Shown: piece by piece, positions 19,096-26,494 of the stretch
Position numbering within the stretch: the stretch's first letter is position 1
Layout of the letters: each line of letters starts with the position of its first letter
Virus record (IMG/VR): IMGVR_UViG_3300001353_000013
Location: 1-26,652 of that record
Reading direction: 5' to 3' (one strand)
Length of the DNA stretch: 26,652 nt
From: a virus
Position numbers and translations under genes: made by a program
Notes under the pieces: model-generated
Seen by the model: only the letters and a program-made list of their open reading frames with translations
Told to the model about the DNA's origin: nothing
The model's database searches: none

Positions 19096-19938
19096 TTAAG
19101 AGTGCATCATCCAATCAACACCTTCATCTCCTTTGATCTCTTCGTCAATGGCTGCTAACTCATCATCTCCCATGGATTTAATAGCATCGTAATCAAAATC
19201 AACATTTCCGGGTAAAGCAAATTTAAAAATACCTAATTTAGTACCGATTGATTGTTTAATTTTAGCACTAACATATCTAAAGAAAATTTCATCGCTATAT
19301 AGCGCACAATCTGGTATCGTCTCATACACCTCAAGAATAACATCTCCTTTAGGTGTATCACCTAAGAATTTTAATTCACCGGTTAAACTTGAATAATTAT
19401 ATGATATGGGATTCTCTAGAATCTGTCTAGATAAGTCTGCCATCGAAGCATTCAATACATAATATTGTAATTCTTCTGCAGCCTCAGCCATTCCAGAACC
19501 TTCATACATACCTCTAAATAGCATTCTTTCCATAGAAAAGTCAGAACCAGATTGGAATCTTAAATCCATTCCACCACCGCCGCCATTCCATCCAGAAGCT
19601 AAGTCATATAAACCATAAACCGAGTATACTCCACCGCCACCATCTAAACCAGGGCCTGGTAAATTAAGTGCTCGGTGTGATTTAAAGTAATCAGTACTAA
19701 ATACATTACTTGGTATATGATAGAAATTCTCTTTTACAGAGTACTCATATTTTTTATAGAACCATTTTTTAGCTCTCTTAATAATATTAATGATTTCTTT
19801 TTGTGGTAGATTGATAGGAACCATACAGGCTCCAGTAATATCATCTGCTACTTCGTCTAAGAATAGATTTAAACAGTTAGGATCAAAATACCTTCCGGTA
19901 GTTAAATCATTATTTGAGCCGCTTATAATTTCACCCAT
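19096..19938 (-). CDS. Probable neck or tail virion protein (280 aa)
   Basis: I do not recognise the family securely. The protein has a helical N-terminus (LNLFLDEVADDI, then QKEIINIIKRAKKWFYKKYEY at about 46-66), a glycine-rich loop region (runs of four to five glycines near 99-103 and 119-123), a second helical part (ERMLFRGMYEGSGM, EEELQYY-like), and a beta/alpha C-terminus (PKGDVILEVYETIP, RYVSAKIKQSIGTKLGIF). The C-terminal tail is strongly acidic (SMGDDELAAIDEEIKGDEG). The pattern is like tail-completion or neck proteins of T4-type phages, and the neighbouring gp25-like gene supports a virion role. It follows the amidoligase-like gene by seven bases, so it may be a substrate or partner of that enzyme. 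That link is speculation. Confidence 0.65.
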   Translation of the reverse strand: MGEIISGSNNDLTTGRYFDPNCLNLFLDEVADDITGACMVPINLPQKEIINIIKRAKKWFYKKYEYSVKENFYHIPSNVFSTDYFKSHRALNLPGPGLDGGGGVYSVYGLYDLASGWNGGGGGMDLRFQSGSDFSMERMLFRGMYEGSGMAEAAEELQYYVLNASMADLSRQILENPISYNYSSLTGELKFLGDTPKGDVILEVYETIPDCALYSDEIFFRYVSAKIKQSIGTKLGIFKFALPGNVDFDYDAIKSMGDDELAAIDEEIKGDEGVDWMMHS

Positions 19939-19945
19939 TTTTTAT

Positions 19946-21253
19946 TTATTTTATTTTTTTACTTACAACAATTTCTGTTTCTTCAAACCTAGCATCTTTG
20001 CTAGTGAAGCCCTCTCTAAATATACCACCTATCATTTTACCCCTAAACATAGTGTCTCTGCCGGCAACATAACAGTTGGTTAATTCACAACTACCATGCG
20101 TATAACTAGATTCAACTTTAGAGTCTTTCACTTTAGTAGCTCTATATAAACTACCCCACATAACAGCAGAACTCGTGATATTGCAGTTATAAAAACTACA
20201 ATTAGTTAAATTACCTGCAAGTTCACAATCAATAAATTCAAAATTTTCTAAAAGATAAACAGTTGGAAATTTACCATCTTTAACCTGTACCGCGCCATAA
20301 TCTGAATCGTAGTTTATAACACCAGCGGTCATTGATCCATTTACAATAAGATCCATAACTCTATTTTTAAACCTTTCCCATTGTACTCGTATAATAGTTG
20401 GATTATCTTGTAGATCGACTAATATTTGTATATCTGGCCAGTGCTCAGATACTTTAGAGTAATCTTTGAGCATATCCATTATGGGTTTATTCTTATTTAT
20501 AATTCTCTGTAATTCAATTTTATTTTCAGCAGTAAAACGAGGATCGTTACAAGAGTTCCACATTTGCATTAGGAACCTTTCAATTAGGTATAAAATATTA
20601 TCCGTTTTTTTCTCATAATCTGCACCACCCAAATATCTAAACTCAAGATAGTTCTTTTCTTTTTTAGAAAAGTTTATACCATAATATTTCGTATCGGCAA
20701 ATTTAAAATTATTTGATGCTACTTGATTTGCATCAAAGTGAAATGCTTCCCATTTTGGCATTACCCATTTAATACTTTTAGCGTATGCTGATTTTTCTCT
20801 GTTTGGAAAAAACTTATAGATTTGTTGCTCATCAAAGTCTAAGATAAATTTAAGAACATTCATCTTAGAAATAAGTGCAGGATCCTCTAAATATTTTTTA
20901 TCGAAAGATAAATTAATGTGGATTGACGCCCTATCATTGGTATATCCATTTTCAGATATCCAATTAAGCATTTTAATTACCATAATCCTAGCGTTTCTAT
21001 ACGGAATAGGACCAGTAACTAACTCGATTAGGCCTTTACCACCAGACATGTCTGGTTCCATTTTAAACTCTTCAGCTGAAGGTTGAAAATCAGAATGTGC
21101 CTTATCTTCTAACCTAATTTTTCGATCTAGAAGCTTTGCCAATGATTTTTGGGTAGCTTCTAGATCGAAATTAGAATAGAATTCAAACTCAACACCCATA
21201 AGTGCCGCGTTCAAAATTGATTCTCTTGAGGAATCTATAGTTAATTTTTGCAT
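19946..21253 (-). CDS. Amidoligase-like enzyme with C-terminal beta-helix-like repeats (435 aa)
   Basis: Residues about 15-260 show the pattern of the amidoligase / COOH-NH2 ligase branch of the glutamine-synthetase-like fold: G20-V-E-F-E-F25 (metal-binding Glu residues), E66-P-D68-M-S70 followed by E77-L-V-T-G-P82, a histidine strand S110-I-H-I-N114, and E204-F-R-Y-L-G-G210. Enzymes of this superfamily use ATP to join an amine to a carboxylate, often on a peptide or protein. Residues about 338-425 form irregular short repeats (FEFIDCEL, CSFYNCNI, CELTNCYV) like a pentapeptide or right-handed beta-helix, suited to binding a large surface. The gene lies inside the baseplate cluster, preceded by a 56-base gap with a possible promoter. 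The predicted function is modification of a virion or host protein; substrate unknown. The start is the first in-frame ATG, with no Shine-Dalgarno sequence. Confidence 0.7.
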   Translation of the reverse strand: MQKLTIDSSRESILNAALMGVEFEFYSNFDLEATQKSLAKLLDRKIRLEDKAHSDFQPSAEEFKMEPDMSGGKGLIELVTGPIPYRNARIMVIKMLNWISENGYTNDRASIHINLSFDKKYLEDPALISKMNVLKFILDFDEQQIYKFFPNREKSAYAKSIKWVMPKWEAFHFDANQVASNNFKFADTKYYGINFSKKEKNYLEFRYLGGADYEKKTDNILYLIERFLMQMWNSCNDPRFTAENKIELQRIINKNKPIMDMLKDYSKVSEHWPDIQILVDLQDNPTIIRVQWERFKNRVMDLIVNGSMTAGVINYDSDYGAVQVKDGKFPTVYLLENFEFIDCELAGNLTNCSFYNCNITSSAVMWGSLYRATKVKDSKVESSYTHGSCELTNCYVAGRDTMFRGKMIGGIFREGFTSKDARFEETEIVVSKKIK

Positions 21254-21278
21254 ATTAAGATTATGATATTATCGTTTG

Positions 21279-21288
21279 AATATATATC
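21279..21288 (-). promoter_or_regulatory. Possible late promoter element before the amidoligase-like gene
   Basis: The 56-base gap upstream of the 435-aa gene holds GATATATATT on the minus strand, 25 bases before the ATG. It is a variant of the GATATATAATA found in the gaps before the S1-domain and 2502-aa genes. The spacing to the start codon matches that of the S1-gene copy. It could drive separate expression of the amidoligase-like gene. The evidence is only a shared AT-rich word, so confidence is low. Confidence 0.25.
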
Positions 21289-21309
21289 ACGCTCTCGATG
21301 CGATAGTTA

Positions 21310-22605
21310 TTAAGGCATTTTCAAAAATACTTTCATTGACTCAACGTCAATTCTGGTAATTTGTACCGTGATTGGATCTCCGTTCTTAAATACGCTCATA
21401 ACTTCTTCACCAACTTCGCTTACATGTAGTAGTCCAGTCACTCCTTCTTCAATACTAATAAATAAACCGTAGTCTTTTTTAGTTTTGACAGTAGCTTCAA
21501 CTACTGAAGGAATTTGATATCTAGATTGAATATCACTCCATGGATTAACAGTAGCATTAGCCTTTTGAGTAAGTGTGATCTTAGTATCACTGATAATATC
21601 CTTAACGATAAATGTGATTTCATCACCAGGCTGAATCTGTCTAGCTTTGAATTTAATAAGAGTTTCCTCATCTAAGTCGTTATTATGGATCATACCAGTC
21701 AAACAACCATTAAATTCAACAAATATACCATATTTAGCAGTACCTGTTACATTACCTGTAATTTCAGCACCTTGATTTGCTTTTATGTTTTCAATCTCGT
21801 TTGGAATTAAAGCCTGTAGATATTTTCTGTGAGAAACTACCAATGTACCTCTATCTGGTGAGAAACTTACAGGAACAACATAGATTTCAGTACCAATAAT
21901 AGAACTAAAGTCATGTAGTTTATTAATACCTGCTAATGAACCTGGCATAAAACAATCAATTCCCTGAATATTTACCATATAACCACCATTCTCAATCATA
22001 TGTGTAACTTTACCAACCCATGCGGTTCCACCAACTTCAACGGCTTCTCTAAGATCCATAAAGACTCTGTGTTTTATACCACCGTTAATTGATCCGACTA
22101 CATGTGAGTTGTTATCAGTTGAGGTAATTAAAACTGATGTTTCTTCACCCGGTTTTAAGGCTTGAATCGCAGCAGGTTCCTTATCATATTTAACATATAT
22201 TAGTTCTCTGTAACCAATATCGACACTAATAAACTCTGAGCTAATACCATAAACCGTTCCAGTATGAATTTCTCCAACACCTACAATAGTTACCATATTA
22301 CCCAAAGCAGCATCATGTGCGGTAAGCATGTCGTACATTTCTTGAGCATATGATTCTCTAGAAAAGACCTTATCGCCATTCATGGTTTTAATATGTGGAT
22401 TTGGTTTTTTGGTTTTTGATGGGCAACTAGCTTCATAAGCATCCCACATGAAGTTTCCCTCTTCATCGTAATAATCATCCGATATATCACCACCATCTGA
22501 TTTAAGATCTTTTAAGTTTTCGACCGTGATGTCTAGTTCTTCAACTTCTACAGTATTGACTTTAGTTTCGCCAATTCTGATCCTTTTGTTTTTTTCGTTG
22601 TTCAT
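21310..22605 (-). CDS. Ribosomal protein bS1-like protein with four S1 domains (431 aa)
   Basis: Four S1-type OB domains are visible at about 102-172 (HTGTVYGISSEFISVDIGY), 193-260 (GGYMVNIQGIDCFMPGS, then VVSHR), 278-347 (GTAKYGIFVEFNGCLTGMIH) and 365-430 (KDYGLFISIEEGVTGLLHVS). The N-terminal 100 residues contain an acidic stretch and F52-M-W-D-A-Y-E, like the F-N-W-D-A-F-E motif I recall in Bacteroidota bS1, followed by a helix leading into domain 1. Order and spacing look colinear with domains 1-4 of bacterial bS1 (six domains, roughly 600 aa); domains 5-6 are absent. In bacteria the first two domains dock on the 30S subunit and the next ones bind mRNA, so the phage protein could steer ribosomes to phage transcripts. 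It lies unexpectedly within a baseplate cluster and has its own 45-base leader. S1 assignment is secure; function is inferred. Confidence 0.9.
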   Translation of the reverse strand: MNNEKNKRIRIGETKVNTVEVEELDITVENLKDLKSDGGDISDDYYDEEGNFMWDAYEASCPSKTKKPNPHIKTMNGDKVFSRESYAQEMYDMLTAHDAALGNMVTIVGVGEIHTGTVYGISSEFISVDIGYRELIYVKYDKEPAAIQALKPGEETSVLITSTDNNSHVVGSINGGIKHRVFMDLREAVEVGGTAWVGKVTHMIENGGYMVNIQGIDCFMPGSLAGINKLHDFSSIIGTEIYVVPVSFSPDRGTLVVSHRKYLQALIPNEIENIKANQGAEITGNVTGTAKYGIFVEFNGCLTGMIHNNDLDEETLIKFKARQIQPGDEITFIVKDIISDTKITLTQKANATVNPWSDIQSRYQIPSVVEATVKTKKDYGLFISIEEGVTGLLHVSEVGEEVMSVFKNGDPITVQITRIDVESMKVFLKMP

Positions 22606-22630
22606 TTATTTTTATATTAAAGGTGTAACA

Positions 22631-22641
22631 TATTATATATC
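22631..22641 (-). promoter_or_regulatory. Possible late promoter element (GATATATAATA) before the S1-domain gene
   Basis: The 45-base gap between the 574-aa and S1-domain genes holds GATATATAATA on the minus strand, 25 bases before the ATG. It is identical over 11 bases to the copy at 7557-7567. Its position in one of only three gaps above 40 bases suggests a function, most likely a phage late promoter. The composition is purely AT after the first base, so chance cannot be excluded. Confidence 0.3.
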
Positions 22642-22650
22642 TATTTATTT

Positions 22651-24375
22651 TTAGAAGACTACCGGTACAAAACCTACCATCGGCACGGGACCTACTGGTG
22701 TTGGTATACCTCCTAAATAGAGTAATTTAAATTCTAACAAGTGTAGAGCATATGCCGCGGCAACTGCTGTAGAAACCGCAAGTGCTGGTGGTTGAGGTGC
22801 TGGCAATACACTAAATGTTTTACCAGTATTCCAAGCTCTTCTAAGATTTTTAGCTAGTCTCTTTTTACCACCATAATAAATCGGTATATAAATACCAGTT
22901 AATGGTGGGGGAATTAAAGCTGGCAAAGCAGATGGTGATGGAGCAAATGGTTTAACTAAACATGCATACCAATACGCAATAGTTATTTCAGCCATTTCTT
23001 CATATGGATCTCCACCTGGCCAACTAAAATTTATATCAACATCCTCCTCTGCCGTGTCACATTCGTCAGCTGCTTTTTTAGCATCAATAACCTGTTGTCT
23101 TTGAAACTTAAAAATAGTACCGCCGGCGTTTGGGCTTATATTAATAATATCATCAGCTGACTTAACATTTTTAATGGCTCCGGGAATTTTTGCCCAATGT
23201 ATATCGTACTCTAATTTTTCATATTGTGCCGTTACATATGTGTTGTCTTTTTTCCACCAAATCACTTTAGTATCGTCGGATACACCGTATTTAAAACTCA
23301 TTTCAGATCCGTTGTCATATGAAAAAAGAGCAACTACATGGTCCGTTAAAATTTTAGGTCTTTTGCTTGGATAATCTGGCAAATTATGTTCCCTGTCAAA
23401 AGAAACCTGTATTTTGTATTCAGAGAGTGGACAGTCTGACATTTTAAAATTGTCTAAACCGGCTTCAAACGCCGAACTTACACCATCAACCAGGGCTTGC
23501 CAATCATATCCTGCGCCCTCTATATCTGTTCTAGCTTTTTCACTCACATTAACGTATGGAAATCTACCGACAAAATAAGTACCTCCAACCGCTCGCTGTA
23601 TTTCAGTAAGATTATTGTACTTTGATTTACCTAAACTGGTGGCCCATAATTTATATTTGTCTTTTTCTTCTTGACTGGACAAATTGTGATATTGCTGTAA
23701 TAATCTATTTGCAAATGACTTGGCCAAATCTGATACAGTTTCTGAACCGTCTAAACATTCAAACTCAAAAAATCTAAACTTATATAAGTTTAAACTCTGT
23801 TTGTAATCTTCAACAAATTTATTAAATTTCTTTTGTTGTTTCTTTTCTTCTTCGATTGGATCTGGCTCTTCAATGGGTTCTGGACAAAAATCGGTATATG
23901 CTGGATGAGACTCTTTGCCCATTTCAATTATATTACCGTCTTTATCTTTCTGGTCTAATAAAGGAATATCGCCCTCTCTTAATATTCTTTCAAACACCAA
24001 GCCATAACCCTGTTTTAAAAGAAACTCTGCCGCTGGATTATTAGTATGTGTTGCACCAAATGGTGTCATTGCTAATCCCTTTATTGCCTCTAGATATCTT
24101 TCTGCTACTCTTACACCAAAATCATATCGACCACTTAATGGGTTTAAATTAATAGCATTAATCATCGATGTCGGATCAGTCGTCAAGTTAGCATTAACTG
24201 GATTTCCGGGTTTAATAGATTCTATTAATTCTGAAGATGGGGGGAAAATAGGCACTTGATCCTTGCCAACTTTTGGCAGATCATAAGATACCATACCGCC
24301 ACCCGGTTTAGTAAACGACTGCCCCGATATATCGGACGCTAATGCTGGTATAAATGATGGCCAAAGTGCGGGCAT
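22651..24375 (-). CDS. Unrecognised virion protein next to the spike, with hydrophobic Pro-rich C-terminus (574 aa)
   Basis: I do not recognise this family. The N-terminus is Pro/Gly-rich (LWPSFIPALASDISG, FTKPGGGMVSYDLP). Residues about 85-135 contain helices (ERYLEAIKGLAM, AEFLLKQGYGLVFERILREG). An acidic, charged coiled segment lies at about 165-195 (PEPIEEPDPIEEEKKQQKKF). A mixed alpha/beta part follows (WQALVDGVSSAFEAGLDNF; HVVALFSYDNGSEMSFKYG; KVIWWKKDNTYVTAQYEKLE). The last 110 residues are unusual: Pro-rich hydrophobic runs (PFAPSPSALPALIPPPLTG), an Ala-rich helix (LAVSTAVAAAYALHLLEFK) and a Val/Pro/Gly end. The gene starts two bases after the stop of the spike gene, so the products probably act together in the baseplate hub or tail tip. 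A leader with AAGG about nine bases before the ATG is the only Shine-Dalgarno-like sequence I noticed near a start. A membrane-contacting role is speculation. Confidence 0.75.
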   Translation of the reverse strand: MPALWPSFIPALASDISGQSFTKPGGGMVSYDLPKVGKDQVPIFPPSSELIESIKPGNPVNANLTTDPTSMINAINLNPLSGRYDFGVRVAERYLEAIKGLAMTPFGATHTNNPAAEFLLKQGYGLVFERILREGDIPLLDQKDKDGNIIEMGKESHPAYTDFCPEPIEEPDPIEEEKKQQKKFNKFVEDYKQSLNLYKFRFFEFECLDGSETVSDLAKSFANRLLQQYHNLSSQEEKDKYKLWATSLGKSKYNNLTEIQRAVGGTYFVGRFPYVNVSEKARTDIEGAGYDWQALVDGVSSAFEAGLDNFKMSDCPLSEYKIQVSFDREHNLPDYPSKRPKILTDHVVALFSYDNGSEMSFKYGVSDDTKVIWWKKDNTYVTAQYEKLEYDIHWAKIPGAIKNVKSADDIINISPNAGGTIFKFQRQQVIDAKKAADECDTAEEDVDINFSWPGGDPYEEMAEITIAYWYACLVKPFAPSPSALPALIPPPLTGIYIPIYYGGKKRLAKNLRRAWNTGKTFSVLPAPQPPALAVSTAVAAAYALHLLEFKLLYLGGIPTPVGPVPMVGFVPVVF

Positions 24376-24377
24376 AA

Positions 24378-25091
24378 TTATTTACCTTTTTGTTGATAGT
24401 TAATATGAGTGCTCGATAATTTTCCTACTGTTATTGGAGTTGGTGGCATTGGGGGTCCAGAAGGACCCACGCCAGTTGGATGTATATGTGCATTATAATC
24501 GTCTAACCACATTTGTAACCAATCCTGTAGAGATTGACCCCTCACTGCTGGTTCTGTTTCATCTGCTCCCGGCTCGCCCGTATTTGAAACGAATATATCA
24601 CCACAGTCTAAGAACATTTTAGCATCTGTACTGATTTTTATAAATCCCTCTTCGTCCATTTGAATGATTGGGCGCTCTTTGGCACCGCTACCTCTTGTGA
24701 TAACTAAACCATCTTCAGGAGAATGATAGATCCTTACGTTGCGCACAGCATCATATACTAGCGATATAACATCATGTGGTGCATCAGAAGTTTCTAAAAT
24801 ATCTGACTTAAGATCTGTATTTTGATCTATTTGAAACCAGTATTCAGGGTGGTAGATGTTACCGTTGTCAAAACGAACTGCAACAATATCACCAACTCTA
24901 GGTACTGCATGTGCACCAACTTGATCCCTATTCATAGGGGTTGCCCACGGAATTGCATCATCAGTTAGTTTATCAAATTTACCATAAACTTTAACCCTAC
25001 ATCTTCCGTTTAAAAGAGGATCTTCGTTAACTACAACTTCCCCAAGCCAGTGTTGATCCCTTAAATTATCTTTAAAAAGTTCATCAGCCAT
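24378..25091 (-). CDS. Baseplate hub / spike protein with gp5-type OB fold (237 aa)
   Basis: The central tail spike that pierces the cell envelope. Residues 15-90 are a gp5/VgrG-type OB domain: WLGEVVVNEDPLLNGRCRV, then KVYGKFD, IPWATPMN, VPRVGDIVAVRFDNGNIYHP and EYW. Residues about 105-170 are beta-strands (DGLVITRGSG, IIQMDEEGFIKIS). The tail end contains RGQSLQDWLQMWLDDYNAHIHPTGVGPSGPP (given in two parts: RGQSLQDWLQMW at about 184-195, AHIHPTGVGPSGPP at 201-214), a common end of phage spikes and hub proteins. There is no lysozyme domain and no long beta-helix, so the 575-residue T4 gp5 is much larger. Its start overlaps the stop of the 458-aa gene by one base (TAATG). Family and role are well supported. 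Confidence 0.88.
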   Translation of the reverse strand: MADELFKDNLRDQHWLGEVVVNEDPLLNGRCRVKVYGKFDKLTDDAIPWATPMNRDQVGAHAVPRVGDIVAVRFDNGNIYHPEYWFQIDQNTDLKSDILETSDAPHDVISLVYDAVRNVRIYHSPEDGLVITRGSGAKERPIIQMDEEGFIKISTDAKMFLDCGDIFVSNTGEPGADETEPAVRGQSLQDWLQMWLDDYNAHIHPTGVGPSGPPMPPTPITVGKLSSTHINYQQKGK

Positions 25092-26467
25092 TATTCGTAT
25101 ACATTTTCGTTAAGTGAATTATCTGCACTACTGTCAACACCTGGTGTATAAACTCTTTCGCCTAAGTTTCCGTCTGGGCTACTATCAACAGCAGGACTGT
25201 CGTACATGTTATTAGGAGTAATATTACCCTTTTTAGGTTTATTAGATTTACTTTGTGTAAACTGTCTAGCTAAATTTATAACACCATTAATACTACCAGC
25301 TTCAAGTGCGGTATTAATATCACTGAGTGTTCCTAATGCACCACTAGCGCCATGTACATTATCTAAAATTAGCGCCTTTACTTTATCCATACCAGCATTC
25401 GCCAAACTAGCTGCCGCCCCCGTTAATCTTTCAGGATAAACAGCACCCATTGGATTTTTACCAAAACCAGGCAAACTATTTTTTAAATTATTAAATCTAT
25501 TTACCAGCGAACCGGCGATACCATTTACCTTATCACTAATTGCATTCTGTGCATTTGCCAGTGGATTAAATGGAGACTCTGGATATAAACCATCTCCGGG
25601 TTTTGCCCCGGGTATAAGATCTTTATCATCAACTAACGATATATTTTCTCCGAATTTTTGATTAGTTAATAATGCAGTTTCCCATGTAAAACTTAATTTA
25701 GGTCTCTTTAATTCAGGCATCTTAGATGCATCTGCAAACATGTCTGCAATTGAATCTTGTTGCCATTCACAATGACCTAATTCAAACATTAAATAAGGTC
25801 TGGCATCTGCAGTAAATTGACTAACTAATCCAACATCAAATTTTCTACCATTTTTATCAATATTAGTTTCAGAACCTTTAGCTCTAGGAATTATATTTAC
25901 AGATTTACCTTCGTTGTTTTTTGCCATTGGGGATCCATATAAATCTAAGTCCCTGGCACCAGTATCTTGTTGAAATGTTCTAACTTCTGACATTACTATC
26001 CAAACCCTAAAACGTCTTAGGTTTTTAGGTAGTACTTCAATATATCTTTCATAATCATAACACGCCTTTTTATACAAAGACATTAGGCCAATTGCAGTTA
26101 ATTCAATATTCTCTTCTAAACACTCAATATCGATTTTAGGTTTTTCAGAACCTCTCCAAGGCTCATCCATTTTACCGTATGTTTGTGTTAATTCTAGACC
26201 ACTAACCTTTTGCCAAAACCAGGGCATTTCAGTATTAATCTTCATCAAAACCTTTTTAAAGTTTTCAAGATATGCAGCGTAGTTAGTTCCCATTGGACCA
26301 TCGACAAACTTTTCTAAATACTCCTTTGCAGGACCTGACATCAAAGGAGAGTGCTCCTTATCTACAGTATCAAACATGAGAAAAAAACTAAGATAAGTCG
26401 GATCCTCATTGATCTTTCTTAAAATAGAACCTTTTCTAAATTCATTAATATGTTTAAAATCTGCCAT
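25091..26467 (-). CDS. Probable tail-tube initiator or baseplate hub protein (458 aa)
   Basis: A virion protein directly upstream of the spike gene, where T4-like phages keep tube-initiator and hub genes. The N-terminal 270 residues look globular: SFFLMFDTVDKEHSPLMSG, then MPWFWQKVSGLE, DEPWRGSEKPKIDIECLE and LPKNLRRFRVWIVMSEVRTF, ending in MFELGHCEWQQDS and LSFTWETALL. The last part reads like the closing strands of a tail-tube fold, so a gp48/gp54-type cap is a reasonable guess. I recall similar proteins from large Bacteroidota phages. Residues about 300-405 are Ala/Asn/Gly-rich and helical, and the C-terminus (421-457) carries two short repeats. The leader before the ATG is A-rich without a clear Shine-Dalgarno sequence. 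Virion role is likely; the tube-initiator assignment is tentative. Confidence 0.72.
   Translation of the reverse strand: MADFKHINEFRKGSILRKINEDPTYLSFFLMFDTVDKEHSPLMSGPAKEYLEKFVDGPMGTNYAAYLENFKKVLMKINTEMPWFWQKVSGLELTQTYGKMDEPWRGSEKPKIDIECLEENIELTAIGLMSLYKKACYDYERYIEVLPKNLRRFRVWIVMSEVRTFQQDTGARDLDLYGSPMAKNNEGKSVNIIPRAKGSETNIDKNGRKFDVGLVSQFTADARPYLMFELGHCEWQQDSIADMFADASKMPELKRPKLSFTWETALLTNQKFGENISLVDDKDLIPGAKPGDGLYPESPFNPLANAQNAISDKVNGIAGSLVNRFNNLKNSLPGFGKNPMGAVYPERLTGAAASLANAGMDKVKALILDNVHGASGALGTLSDINTALEAGSINGVINLARQFTQSKSNKPKKGNITPNNMYDSPAVDSSPDGNLGERVYTPGVDSSADNSLNENVYE
25097..25207 (-). repeat. Two-copy repeat coding the C-terminal tail of the 458-aa protein
   Basis: Residues about 421-440 and 440-457 follow the same pattern, VDSS-[PA]-D-[GN]-[NS]-L-[GN]-E-[RN]-V-Y, preceded by SPA or TPG. 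The tail is acidic and probably disordered. The DNA copies are diverged, so the duplication is not recent. Such a tail could be a docking peptide for the spike or hub. Confidence 0.55.
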
Positions 26468-26494
26468 ATAGTATGTATCCTTATTTTATTATCC

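Noticed and set aside
21286-21304. Small inverted repeat (ATCACGC / GCGAT) in the gap after the S1-domain gene, a possible terminator
   Set aside because: The stem is five base pairs with a two-base bulge, and no T-run follows in the direction of transcription.
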